This document shows, piece by piece, positions 1 to 10,509 of a stretch of DNA of 64,000 nucleotides (positions within the stretch are counted from its first letter, which is position 1; the number at the start of each line of letters is the position of its first letter). Position numbers and translations under genes: made by a program. The stretch lies in assembly GCF_042453785.1 (NCBI RefSeq), contig NC_091673.1, positions 14,541,501-14,605,500 on the forward strand. The letters are read 5' to 3'. Under the pieces are notes generated by a model. The model made no database searches and was not told the origin of the DNA. It saw only the letters and a program-made list of their open reading frames with translations. Source of the stretch: Malus domestica. Its lineage: Eukaryota > Streptophyta > Magnoliopsida > Rosales > Rosaceae.

Positions 1-720
1 CAAAATAAATCCTTCACCAACTGCACAACTTCATCTTTGGTGAGCTGACGAAGAAAGTGAAAGCGTACATCTATATGTTTGTTGCGGCCATGCATCACAG
101 GATTCCTTAAAAGCTTAATTACTGAGCTATTGTCACAATATACTATTGTAACCTTACATTGATCATAAGTTCATAACCAAGCTGCTGCAGAATTCTTCTT
201 AACCATACTACTTGACAAGCACTCGATGCTATAACAATGAATTCAGCTTCGGTGGTAGACAAGGTGACCATTGGTTGTTTCTATGAAGACCATGCATTGC
301 CCTTGAGCTTAGCATAAAAACATATCCTGAAGTACTCTTCCTATCATCCTGATCACCGGCATAATCACTATCTGTATACCCAATAAGCTCTTTATTTCCT
401 CCATTCCTGTAAACATCCCAAGACTAACTGTGCCCTTCAAGTATCTCAACGCCTTTTTAGCTGCTCGTAGATGAATGTCAGTGGGACACTCTATATATCT
501 ACTAATCAAACTTACTATAAACATCATGTCAGGACGTGTGGCAATCAAGTACATTAGACTTCCCACGATTTGTTTATAGAGAGTGCCGTTAACCTGTACC
601 CCATCTTAATCTTTGATAAGCTTGAAACCATGAACAATAGGATTATGGACTGGGTTGCACTGATCCATGTTGAACCTCTCTAACACCTCCTGAGCATATT
701 TCCGTTAACCAATAAATATG
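1..720 (-). pseudogene. Ty1/copia reverse transcriptase/RNase H fragment
   Basis: Read on the minus strand this encodes the end of a copia RT and its RNase H, including a run similar to GYTDSDY and a later STAEAEF-like site. It is a second copy of the segment at about 1519-2236, with many substitutions and frame breaks. The match stops at 720, where unrelated sequence begins. It is therefore a separate truncated copia fragment lying beside the longer element at 1076-5515. It runs off the left edge of the window. Confidence 0.85.
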
Positions 721-727
721 TGGTCTT

Positions 728-960
728 ATAGAAATTCACCATGGAGGTCATCTTAAAGATGGAAAGTATGTTGGTGGTCTTGTACAATGGGTGGACAACT
801 TGGACGCTGACTTAATGTCTATGCTAGACATATATGATATGTGGCTGTATCACTTGGCTACAACCTCTTGGATGCTGACTTAATGTCTATGCTAGACATA
901 TATGATATATGGCTGTATCATTTGGCTACAACCATCTACAGACAGGGTTTCACTACAAAG
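728..960 (+). pseudogene. PB1-like domain fragment of a transposase-type protein
   Basis: The plus-strand frame from 728 reads IEIHHGGHLKDGKYVGG, then a DADLMSMLDIYDM run. This resembles the N-terminal PB1-like domain often found on plant MULE transposase-derived proteins, where the run HHGG...YVGG...D.D.MS is typical. Only this piece is present. A 68-bp internal duplication and a stop follow, and no transposase core is visible. Family assignment is by eye. Confidence 0.5.
800..935 (+). repeat. 68-bp tandem duplication, two copies
   Basis: Copy one starts at 800 (ttggacgctg) and copy two at 868 (ttggatgctg). They differ by only a few substitutions. The duplication lies inside the PB1-like fragment and destroys its reading frame. 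Confidence 0.85.
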
Positions 961-1075
961 ACAAAGTAAAAGGGTTTTGTCCTTCTTATTGCAGATATCT
1001 ACCCATGTTAGTGAATTTGTTTATCATATACCTTAATCTAGGGTTCAAGTTTTATATTTCATAAATACTGGACCA

Positions 1076-1379
1076 TGTTAAAACCAAGAATAAACGTTTG
1101 AAAAGAATGTATGTTTGAACGTGCACACAAGAACTGGGAGAATATTTCTTATTTAAATTAAAAAACATAAGATGGCATTAAATAGCCATACAAAACAAAC
1201 TGAAATGAAAGCATAACAACCCACGTTTTCACAACCCTAATTACGTGGTGCATGACTAGTGATGGAAACAAACTAAACAACGTATCCCTCAAAGTTAGGG
1301 ATTATTATCCACTACTTGAAATAAACCTACAAACAAGGAAGCCCAACCCTAACAGCTAGGTAACCCTAAAACTTCAACA
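1076..1379 (-). repeat. 3' LTR of the copia element
   Basis: On the minus strand the LTR begins TGTTGAAG at 1379, just after a purine-rich tract (rc of 1380-1390), and ends GTTTTAACA at 1076. The last 64 bp match the remnant 5' LTR at 5452-5515 with a few substitutions. Length is 304 bp. Confidence 0.8.
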
Positions 1380-1401
1380 TCCACCATTAAATTGATTCCT
1401 A

Positions 1402-2976
1402 TTAGCAATCAGTTTTTACTTGGATGTAAACAATACCCAACAAGTCACGTAGCTTCAAGAACACATTAAGCTTCAGAGGTTTTGTCATTATATCTGCAAC
1501 CTACTCTTGAGTATGGTACTGAACCAACTGCACAACTTCATCTTTGGTGAGCTGACGAAGAAAGTGAAAACGTACATCTATATGTTTGCTGCGGCCATGC
1601 ATCACAGGATTCCTTAAAAGCTTAATTGCTGAGCTATTGTCACAATATACTGTTGTGACCTTACATTGATCATAAGTTCATAACCAAGCTGCTGTAGAAT
1701 TCTTCTTAACCATATTGCTTGACAAGCACTCGATGCTGCATCAATGAATTCAACTTCGGCGGTAGACAAGGTGACCATTGATTGTTTCTTTGAAGACCAT
1801 GACATTGCCCATGAGCTTAGCATAAAAACATACCCTGAAGTACTCTTCCTATCATCCTGATCACCGGTATAGTCACTATCTGTATACCCAATAAGCTCCT
1901 TATTTCCTCCATTCCTGTAAAACATCCCAAGATTGACTATGCCCTTCAAGTAGCTCAACGCCCTTTTAGCTGCTCGTAGATGAATTTCAGTGGGACGCTC
2001 TATATATCTACTAATCAAACTCACTATAAACATCATGTCAGGACGTGTGGCAGTCAAGTACATTAGACTTCCTATGATTTGTTTATAGAGAGTGTCATCA
2101 ACCTGTACCTTATCTTAATCTTTGATAAGCTTGAAACCAGGAACAATAGGATTATGGACTGGGTTGCACTGATCCATGTTGAACCTCTCTAACACCTCCT
2201 GAGCATATTTCTGTTGACCAATAAATATACCATCCGGCCTCTGTAGCACTTCAATACCAAGGAAATAACTCATCTTCCTAAGATCAGTTATATCAAACTC
2301 AACCATCATAAACTGCTTAAACTCTTTGAACATTAACTTTTCCAGTAAATATAAGGTCATCAACATAGAGATAAACAATCAACATTTTACCTTCATCCGT
2401 TGCTTTGATGAACAAAGTGTGTTCATAGGGACACTTTGTAAATCCTTCCTTGATAAAGTAGGACTCGATATGATTGTACCAAGCTTGGGGAGCTTGTTTA
2501 AGGCCATATAGAGCCTTTTTAAGCTTGTATACCTTCTGCTCGTGTCCCTTTTGTACATAGCCAGGAGGTTGTGCAACAAAAACTTCTTCACTAAGTTCTC
2601 CATGTAAGAAGGCTGATTTGACATCTAACTGGTAAATGGACTAGTTTTCTTGTGGTGCAAGTGAGATCATAAGTCGAACGGTGTCTATGTGAGCAATTGG
2701 TGCAAACACCTCAGCATAGTCGACTCCATGAGTTTGACTGTATCTTTTTGCAACCAAGCGAGCTTTGTATTTATCCATTTCACCTTTCTCATTGATCTTC
2801 GTTCTGTAAATCCATTTTACACCGATCATTTTCCCCCATGTAGCAGGTCTATTAGCATCCATGTGTCATTTTTCTCTATGGCTTCAATCTCTAAGTTAAT
2901 TGCTTCTCTCCATTTTGCATGTTTCTCGGCTTCTTCTTATGAAATGGGATCATTGTCAACAAATATGGCCAGATAA
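1402..2976 (-). pseudogene. copia reverse transcriptase and RNase H, broken
   Basis: The minus strand encodes a copia-type RT (KWIYRTKINEKGEMDKYKAR, then the ARLVAKRYSQTHGVDY run at 2641-2862). It continues through [11 protein letters not shown] and [14 protein letters not shown], and the active site YVDD is intact near 2355. RNase H follows with TDSDY and LSTAEVEFIDAASSACQA. The final residues reach a TAA at 1402-1404. Breaks include an in-frame TAG near 2641-2645, a frameshift after YVDD and further shifts in RNase H. The full reverse transcription machinery was once here but cannot be translated now. Confidence 0.88.
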
Positions 2977-3290
2977 GCCATGTCTTCTTCCTCAGAAAGA
3001 CCTTGCTCGCTCTCATAATCCCTCATCCATATGGGTTGTCTTCTGATTTGTCCTTCACTAGGGGAGCTAGAACCTTCATTTGTTAGCTTATTAGATGAGT
3101 TATCTGAGCTATCAATCTGGTCAGAATCTCCATCTTCCAGTGTCTCTTTAGTTTCCTATCCATTTTCTTCAATGTCTTCCCCTTCTTCCATTGGCCATTC
3201 AAGATCTTTCATAGCTGCCTTATGATGATCAGTGTCCCATCCCCAGCCTTTGTCTTCTTCGAAAATTACATCTCGGCTCACGACTATTTT

Positions 3291-4110
3291 TTAAGAAACT
3301 GGATCAAATAGTCGATAAGCCTTTGACTCCTCACTTACTCCAAGCAAGATGCACTTTGAGCTCTTGTCATCAAGCTTAACTATTTTGTTATCAGGAACAT
3401 GAACATGAGAGATATATCCAAAAACCCTGAAGTGGTTCACTGATGGTTTAGATCCACTCCAAGCTTCTTTTGGAGTCATATTCTTCACTGCAAATGTCGA
3501 GCTCCTGTTTAGAACATGAATTGTCCAGTTCACTACTTCTGGCCAGAATGTCTTTGGAACCTTCTTCTCTGAAAGCATACTTCGAACCAACAGAATGTTT
3601 ATCATTTTTGCAACCTAATTCTGTTGGGGAGTGTACGCAGCAGTTAACTGCCTTTGAATCCCATTGTCATCATAAAAGTTTGTGAACTCACGTGATGTGA
3701 ATTCGCCCCCTCGATTAGTTCGAAGCCTCCTTACGCATGCTCCAGTTTCTTTTTCAATTTTAGCCTTGTAACTTTTGAAAGTAATAAGGGCTTCTGATTT
3801 TTCAACGAAAAAAATACACCCATGTCTTTCGGCTAAATTCATTAATAAAGGTAATGAGATACCTTTTCTTGCTGTTTGAAGTAGGGTTAATTGGGCCACA
3901 TATATCAGCATGTACCAGTTGAAGAATCTGAGAAACTCACCACATGCTTGCTTTTAGGAATGGATCTCTTTGTTGTTTTCCCACCAAACAGCTCTCACAC
4001 ACTTTCGTAGAGGCCTTGAACTATGGTAATCCTTGCACCATCTTCTTCTGTTGAAGGATCTTGAGACCATTCCAACTTAAGTGACCATACCTACGGTGCC
4101 AAAGTTGTGA
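3291..4110 (-). pseudogene. copia integrase, broken
   Basis: The HHCC zinc-binding part is readable near 4020-4110 (WHRRYGHLSWN followed by a C..C pair), interrupted by a TAG. The core at 3615-3911 contains GGEFTSREF and AAYTPQQN. The residue expected to be the second catalytic Asp in the usual T-D-x-GGE motif reads Asn (RTNRGGEF). The C-terminal part at 3291-3605 is in the same frame after a stop at about 3612. The Asn change and the stops argue that the integrase is inactive. Confidence 0.85.
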
Positions 4111-4353
4111 TTGTTCTTCAATGGCTGAGTTGAAACATTGTTGCTATTTTTGCAATGAGCGAGCAAAAATGATAAACATTATGTTGGAAGACATTTTAGT
4201 TTCCATGATTAAACCCATCTCAGGATGATAAATCTTGCATTTTCACGCTGCATGAGGATGGTAAGGCCCTTCTTTTGCAATTGACCAATGCTAAGTAAAT
4301 TGTTCTTCAATTCCGGCACATAGAATACTCATGTAATCACTTGCAAGAGGCCA

Positions 4354-5385
4354 TTAACCCAACATTCGAATATTCACTTTCCCCAGCACATCAAGGCTTG
4401 AGTTGTTTCCCATCTTCACGTATTCTCTAAAGCTTCCATCAAACTCTGAGAATAGCTCATTTTTCCCACTCATATGGTTGCTGCAACCTGAGTCAATAAA
4501 CCAAAGTTCATCGCTGCCAGTTTCCTGGACATCCACATAAGCCATCAATAGCATTTCTTCACTTGCATCTGCGTAATTGACCTTTCCATCTTTGTCTTTC
4601 TTGGTACACTCCCACTGAAAATGACCAAGTTTGTGACACTTGTAGCATTCAATGGTAGACCTATCAAGGCCATACCTACCCCTTCCTCGACCTCGTCCTT
4701 GAAATGCACCATGTCCTCATCCGCTTCCCCCTGATTGATGGTCATAGGTAACCTTCAGTGCTTGTTCATCCACAGTGTGCCCACTCATCCATTGTTCATG
4801 AACCAACAAGCTACTTTGCATCTCATCAATGGACAGGGCATCCAGATTGTTAAACTCTTCAATATAGCATACAACATAGTCATATTTTGGAGTCATAGAT
4901 CTCAGAATTTTCTCAATAACCCCCACATCCCCCATTATTTCTCCATGAACCCTCATCTTGTTGGCTATGGTGAGGGTCTGTGCGAAATAATCGTTCACAG
5001 ATTCGCCTACCTTCATATGAAGCACTTCAAACTCTTTGCGAAGAGCTTGCAACTGTGCACACTTAACTCGTGCAGTTCCCTGATACTTCTGCTTCAATGA
5101 ATCCCAAATGTCATTCGTAGTTTCTTTCTTCAGAATCGTCTTTAGGATGGAGCAATCAATAGCTTGAAACAAATAGTTCTTTGCCTTCAACAACTTTTGA
5201 TCTTCGATCGTCTTCTTCTGTGCATCAGTGGGATCCACTCCTTCTACTGCTGCAGGGATCCCAGTCTCCACCAGGCTCCAATACTGCTTGGAACGCAGGA
5301 AATTCTCCATGAGCATACTCCAATGATCATAGTGTCCATCAAACATTGGTATCGCAGGTTGCACGAAACTACTCTCCGTTGCCAT
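4354..5385 (-). pseudogene. copia gag with zinc knuckle and protease, one in-frame stop
   Basis: Gag starts at 5385 (MATESSFVQPAIPMFDGHYD), a start typical of plant copia gag of the DUF4219/UBN2 type. After 222 codons there is an in-frame TGA where an Arg codon would fit a GRGRG stretch. The same frame then carries a CX2CX4HX4C zinc knuckle (CYKCHKLGHFQWEC, about 4606-4650) and the aspartic protease motif WFIDSGCSNHMSG. The frame is otherwise open to 4354, so this is the best-kept part of the element. Confidence 0.9.
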
Positions 5386-5436
5386 GTCGTTGTTCTAGCT
5401 ACGGTCTTTTCAAACTTCGATCAGGCATCGTGATGG

Positions 5437-5449
5437 GGCTCTGATACCA
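5437..5449 (-). promoter_or_regulatory. primer binding site (initiator Met tRNA)
   Basis: On the minus strand this reads TGGTATCAGAGCC, complementary to the 3' end of initiator Met tRNA. It lies two bases from the LTR end at 5452, the normal position for a copia element. Confidence 0.9.
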
Positions 5450-5515
5450 GATGTTAAAACCAAGAATAAACATTTGATAAGAATGTATGTTTGAACGTGC
5501 ACACAAGAACTGGGA

Positions 5516-5747
5516 TAGGGTTTTCGGGGGGTTGGTAATTTTGGTTTTGAAGAGGGAGGTAAAGGCGAGCGGAGATGCTAGGGTTTTGTGGATGGTAATG
5601 CCCTTGGAGGAGACGTTGGTTTTTGGGTCACAAGGAGATGGGGGCACGTAGGGAGAGTCCATGACGCATTCCACCGTGCTGTCTCTGTATATTCTGATCA
5701 AAGGGAGGAGCTTTGAAGCTATTTCTTTTGCGGTGGGGGAGCCATTA
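5516..5747 (-). pseudogene. N-terminal fragment of a plant carboxylesterase (CXE)
   Basis: The minus frame reads AKEIASKLLPLIRIYRDSTV, then SPYVPPSP, DPKTNVSSKGI and a TIHKTLASPLAF run. This matches the N-terminus of plant CXE / 2-hydroxyisoflavanone dehydratase-like alpha/beta hydrolases, where LP.IR.Y.DG..ER and DP.TGVSSKD precede the HGGG oxyanion motif. The fragment ends at 5516, at the junction with the copia LTR, before HGGG or the catalytic triad. The expected start codon reads AAT, and the nearby ATG is out of frame. The pieces fit a CXE gene cut at the copia junction. Confidence 0.7.
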
Positions 5748-5799
5748 GAGACTTTTTTGACGAGTGTTGAAGTGTGAATCTTTTGGTGAGGGTAGAGAA

Positions 5800-6009
5800 G
5801 GACTTGGATTCTCTGCCCTCCAATTTCTGTGCCCTCCTGTTTTTGTGGTCACGGTTAAGCCACGTCAACATTTTATATTATTATTTCTTTTTGTTTTATT
5901 ATTTTTATAAAAAAAATAATATAAAATATTGACGTGGCTTAACCGTGACCACACAAAACAGGAGGACACGGGAAGGGCACCTAAATGGAAGGGCAGAGAA
6001 TCCAAGTCC
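5800..6009. mobile_element. Mutator-type MITE, 210 bp, fold-back
   Basis: The ends are inverted repeats: the left begins GGACTTGGATTCTCTGCCC and the right is its near-exact reverse complement ending at 6009. Inner arms with gtcacggttaagccacgtca are also inverted, so most of the element forms one hairpin around an AT-rich centre. It is flanked by a perfect 9-bp duplication ggtagagaa (5791-5799 and 6010-6018), the size typical of Mutator-like insertions. It has no coding capacity. Confidence 0.92.
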
Positions 6010-6018
6010 GGTAGAGAA

Positions 6019-7371
6019 ACTACAATTCAAATTTATAAATGGAAGACAGATTGTTTGTTCATAATTTCTCTAGGAAAATGAGAAAGAGAGCAGCTCAAGG
6101 CTGACAGCTAAATGCAGCAATGGTAACCAAAGTAGTCGCCATATGTCCTTCCGCGCGGTGAGTCAAACTATACGTACTTCATGGCCACTCGTAAATCTAC
6201 AGTGCATGTACAATGATTTGTCGATAAATGGGAGGAAAAAGGGCGCAGTCCAATTTGTACCGAATATTTCGATTGACCAAGAAAAGTTAGCATACAAGAG
6301 TTTTAAAAATTTTGTTTGCACATTTTCTACATACTAATACTAATTAGTTTTCCTCTCGATAATGTAAGTGTACAATATGCATCGGTCTCAAACAAGGAAG
6401 TGTGTCAAATACAATCAATGTTGTTGATGCACAAAATCGGAGGGGTCTTGGAACAACGTAAATCCGACCGTGAATCTGCAAGTAAGTAAATAACACAAGA
6501 TGTATCGTGGTTCACCCCAATGTTTGAACTACGTCCACACTGATTATTATATTTCTCTGAGATGTTGAAGAGGGAGAGAGAGAGCTTCTCTGTGAGGATG
6601 AGAAAGAGCACCACATTTTCAAATGTAGTGCAGGGTAAACACATAAGTTGTATATTCTTTTTGTCGATTTAGAAAGAGGGTTTCAGAAAACGGGCTCAGT
6701 TTATTAATACAAGGTCATTCATAAGTTTGCTTCACATCCTCTTTTATTAATAGTCCATGAAACCACTATGACAGTGAACTCGTTTCGTACAATTATTTAT
6801 GCCTATCAATCATCATTCCTCTTACAAACATCCTATTTATTTTTCTAATGCTCTAGTTTTCTCCCATTAAACCAAAGAAGGGTGCTCTTGTGATCTGGAC
6901 CATTTTTTGTTTGCAAAAAAAGTTTTGAGTCACACAATGTTTCAGTTGGGTGTTGTATTATGAAAGAAACAAGTCAATAGATCATATTAGAAAGTGAAGT
7001 CTAGCTAGGAGCTCTACAAATTAACCTTCTTCCGCTCATCCATCATCTAACAAGTATATGCCGGAAAAGAGGAATGAAGAACCATATATGGAGGAGGGAG
7101 AATTATGGAAATGTATAAAACAAAAGCATAGCCGTACAACATTATTATTAATTAAACAAAAGCATAGCTGTACACTGGTAGTATAAGCTTGGAATACAAC
7201 GACCAGAAACTACAGGAGACACACACACTCTTATCAACATTCACTCACTTGTTCAAGTACTCCTGATGTGTCTTGCATCCAGCGCCATGTAAAAACCTTC
7301 CCCCACCGAAACGGATAGAAGTTTAGCTTTTGAAGAGAACGACGACACAGCACTCTATCAGGAAAAAGCTC
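6019..7371. other. Non-coding stretch with a possible LTR-like scrap
   Basis: I see no supported gene. Around 6400-6720 the sequence reads like part of a plant copia LTR or leader (a gtatcgtggttcacccc run, then a ctacgtccac run, and a purine-rich gagagagag stretch), but no termini or partner were found. The remainder is AT-rich intergenic DNA. The right end may include the 3' UTR of the TSJT1-like locus. Confidence 0.4.
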
Positions 7372-8804
7372 CTACTTTGTGGCTGCAAAAACTGCTGGCC
7401 CTTCAACCTGAAATTTCACCCCGTCAAGTAGACGAATATGCGGTCGAAATTCAACATTATTAAAGTTGGTGTGAATTGTCATCATCTGGTCCTAGTCCTA
7501 GTCCTAGTCCCTGTCAATAAATGGTACAACTATAGGGATGGACGAGGGGGTTTGCAATCACGAATACCTAGCTCTAGTCATTGGCTTCATGAGATCTTGT
7601 AAATGATTCTCAAATCAATGGACAATCTTCATCTTCAAAACATACACTTTCTCTTTTTGCTCGGACTATAGTGTCGTCAAAGAGGAAGCTTTAGCATTTC
7701 AATTCCAAGAGCCTTAATCAGGAACACTTATACTGTTATACATCATCAGCTAACTCGCTGCAAAGACTAAGCAGATGATGTGAAACGTATCCAACTAAGG
7801 CTCTTCGTGTTGAGATGCTACTGCAATACTGTTTGAATATGAAATAATGAATATAGTTCTTGCATCGTATAATCTAACTCTTCACTCAGCCTATTTATCA
7901 TCAGCGACGTAAGTCAATCAAAATAGAAATTATGCCTATCCACTATAATGACCTTACAGAAGGAATAATCAGGCTGGAACCCAGACGCTACATAACATCA
8001 ACAGGTGTTCTTGAAAATTTAGTCAGTTCTCTTACTAAAAGGAAAAGCAGGCACTTTTTTATTTACCTTAAATGTTGCACCCGATATCTCTTCATCAGTA
8101 GCAGGCACAGCAGTGATCTTATTTTTAGGATTCTCATAGCTTCTCAGTCCCCCAACCGTCATGGAGTAGAAACATCCTGTACAAATCAATAACACCATTG
8201 TTAACAAAGAACGGTCATTTTCTTTTTCAACTACTCCTCATACATCATGCTGTAATTTGTCAAATTACTGGTGGACTGAAAACTCAAAGACTTAGGTGCC
8301 CCTTGGATCCTGATGCATCCACTAAAACTTTTACACACCTTGTGGGAATGAAGCAAGTGACTTGCCACAAGCACCCTTAAGCAGTTCTGCATCATCGGCA
8401 AAGGCCACATATCCATCAGCAGTAATTCCCCACGAGAGCGGAATCTTGCCAAATTGGTCCTGTCACAATTACAACCAAACCCAATTGTTGTTAGATGCGA
8501 ATCAAATCCATTAGCTTTACCAAGGCAGATCATTGTTTGGTTGGTGCGGAAGGATGACTTACAGACGCCACGAACACCATTGAGGTGGACTTGTCAAATA
8601 CTATGAAAGCAAAATTTCCACTGAGGTGGCCAATAACATGGTTTGGGGGGGTAAGGCGCGCGACCGCACAGGGCCTTGTAAGCCTCGATCACCAAAATCA
8701 CCTCATTTGCAGACTTGGCTAGTCCATATTGCTGCCTCAAACTTTCCAAGTTGTCAAGTGCTCTCTCAAACAAGCAGAATATCTCATCCTTCACTGCAAA
8801 CGAC
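7372..8804 (-). pseudogene. TSJT1 / aluminium-induced-protein-like gene, broken
   Basis: Four minus-strand exons encode a DUF3700 protein (class-II glutamine-amidotransferase-like fold, the YGL/LRDR family). They lie at 8563-8804 (FAVKDEIFCLFE, LRQQYGLAKSANEV), 8339-8459 (WGITADGYVAFADDAELLKG), 8067-8176 (GGLRSYENPKNKITAVP) and 7372-7407 (VEGPAVFAATK, stop). All junctions follow GT-AG and phases join. Two defects are visible. A 1-nt excess in a C-run near 8646-8652 shifts the frame after RAPYPP. The first exon, which should encode about 70 N-terminal residues, was not found upstream to 10.5 kb. The family's LRDR motif reads LCGR here. Proteins of this family respond to aluminium, auxin or stress, but their biochemical role is unclear. 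A sequencing error at the homopolymer cannot be excluded. Confidence 0.8.
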
Positions 8805-8961
8805 CTGAAAACTTTCACATGATTAGACCAACAAGTCCATGTACAAGTTGCCAATATGATCCCAACTCTCCTCACCTATGGATACAACTGTTACTGTCTC
8901 TGTCCTTCAATGATGCATGCCACAAATTAATTTTGTGATTTAATAAATTAGTACTAATATA

Positions 8962-9036
8962 TGGGGGTAAGGCTAGCCGACATTCACCTCTCCCAGACCC
9001 TGCGTAAAGCGGGAGCCTTGTGCACTGGGTACGACC
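8962..9036 (+). mobile_element. SINE, 5'-truncated copy
   Basis: This 75-bp piece matches the 3' half of the SINE at 25029-25191 (gggtaaggctagccgacatt ... ctgggtacgacc). It lacks the tRNA-like head. It is flanked by a perfect 23-bp target duplication starting tttaataaattag (8939-8961 and 9037-9059), so it arrived as a 5'-truncated LINE-mobilised insertion. Confidence 0.92.
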
Positions 9037-9160
9037 TTTAATAAATTAGTACTAATATAAGTTCTAATCTCTATCTGTAAAATAAAAGAAATGATAAAAA
9101 CAGAGCATGTCCCTTAAGAGACCTCCATGACACATCATCTTGCCATCTTCTTGGCATCAA

Positions 9161-9301
9161 ATCACACCTAACAAACAATAATGATCGCTATAGCCTCTCC
9201 GGGCCCGCAAAGAATGAATAACCGTGTTTTGCCACCATTTGTTCTCTTTTTAAAAAAATAATAATAATAATCACACCTAACAAACAATATTGATCGCTAT
9301 A
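9161..9301 (+). repeat. 32-bp direct repeat pair
   Basis: A 32-bp word beginning atcacacctaacaaac occurs at 9161-9192 and 9270-9301 with one mismatch, separated by 77 bp containing an ataataata run. It may be a footprint of a local duplication or a very long target duplication. No element ends are recognisable between the copies. Confidence 0.75.
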
Positions 9302-10147
9302 TTCTTTTGTCACCAATTCGATATTAAACAACTAGTTTACTTTTTAAATCATGTAGGTATTGAACCCATGACACCAGTTAAATCTATATTCGGTAGCAAG
9401 GGAGAATCTCTCCCTCCCACGCTCCGGTTACATCATCCTTCTCATCAGCTCCTTCCACTGCAATTCTTTGGAGACTTCCAGATTGATATTCTTCTTTTAT
9501 CTCATTAGATATCAGACTTATCATAACTACCACTGCACCTTTTATCTCATTCAAATAGGCAAGTGAGCTGATCAATAACTTGCCTCCAAAAATTGGACAA
9601 CCATAAACTGCACTTGGCATGGTTTGTTAGCCTTTCACTCAAAAGTTAAGACCAACCCCAGGCGATGAAAATCGCATCCACCCGTTCATACCCAAAAGCG
9701 TATGTACTCTCCCCCTTCCCCCAACAGAAGAACCAAAAACAATACAAAACAAAAGGTAGAAACCTTCTAACGAGTTGAATAACCTTCTTCCCGAGTGAAA
9801 AAGACCCGAGTCAACTCGAAGTCTCAATTCTCCGGTCACTACCTCACCAAAGTCAGATTCTACAGCAACACCAACCCCAACCCCAGAAAACATGCTCTTG
9901 GTTCTGACTTCACACAAACACCCCCCCCCCCTTGTCTATTATACTTACATATACCCCCACAAACAGTAAATTCACCACACTCAAATCAAATCAACGTTTC
10001 AGAAACCCTAAAAAGTATTCAAGAACAAATAATAAGACCAAATTTCACTACTTAAATACAAAATCTCAATTAATAACAACACACAAAAAAAAATCATAAA
10101 AAAAAATATATAAGTCATGCATGAAAGTGAAAAACACAAAAATTGGT
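9302..10147. other. Non-coding stretch, no supported gene
   Basis: Open frames here are weak and match no family I know. There is a C-run of about ten bases near 9921-9931. If the TSJT1-like gene had an intact first exon it should lie in this interval, but no such exon is readable. Confidence 0.4.
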
Positions 10148-10500
10148 ACCTTTGGCTCACTGCTCTGTTCCCCAATTCTGGGTTTTATCCAACCACCAAA
10201 ACCCTAAAAAAAAACCCAAATAAATTAACGAAATTCATACACCAATTGAACTGAAGCTCAAGGCAAAAATAGAGGCCTGCAAACACTACAAAAGGAGAAT
10301 TATTTAACCGAATATCTTGAAAAATAAATATAAAAATCCAACCTTTTGAAGTGAATTTCTAGGGTTTTTCTGGAAAAATCGATCAAATAAAACTGTAAAG
10401 GAGAGTGGAGTGGGGATCGCAGTGGAGAGAGTGAGAAGATTGAAGGTATGTGTGTGTATGTTTGCCTTCCAATATATAAAAGCGCCAGTTTGATTCGTCG
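10148..10500 (-). promoter_or_regulatory. Possible promoter and 5' UTR of a minus-strand gene
   Basis: On the minus strand a TATA-like tttatatatt (about 10472-10480) is followed by a CT-rich leader with ctctctccactgcg and an aaaaccctag motif typical of plant 5' UTRs. A good splice-donor context (agccaaag/gtacca) lies at about 10147-10148. No coding exon follows clearly. The region could be the ancestral promoter of the TSJT1-like gene at 7372-8804, about 1.3 kb away, but nothing proves the link. Confidence 0.35.
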
Positions 10501-10509
10501 TCGCAACTA

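Larger units (their letters stand above)
1076..5515 (-). mobile_element. Ty1/copia LTR retrotransposon, 5'-truncated and decayed
   Basis: The element reads on the minus strand: remnant 5' LTR (5452-5515), primer binding site, gag, zinc knuckle, protease, integrase, RT, RNase H, polypurine tract and a 3' LTR (1076-1379). The order protease-integrase-RT-RNase H is the copia order. The frame has an in-frame stop after gag and several frameshifts in pol. The 5' LTR keeps only its last 64 bp before non-element sequence begins at 5516, so no matching target duplication can be shown. It looks dead. Confidence 0.92.

Noticed and set aside
8231-8533. 100-residue minus-strand frame over the TSJT1-like exon
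   Set aside because: It is a shadow in the wrong frame that reads through an intron. The true exon is 8339-8459.
9639-9917. 92-residue minus-strand frame
   Set aside because: No recognisable domain or supporting splice structure. It crosses a homopolymer region and looks like chance.
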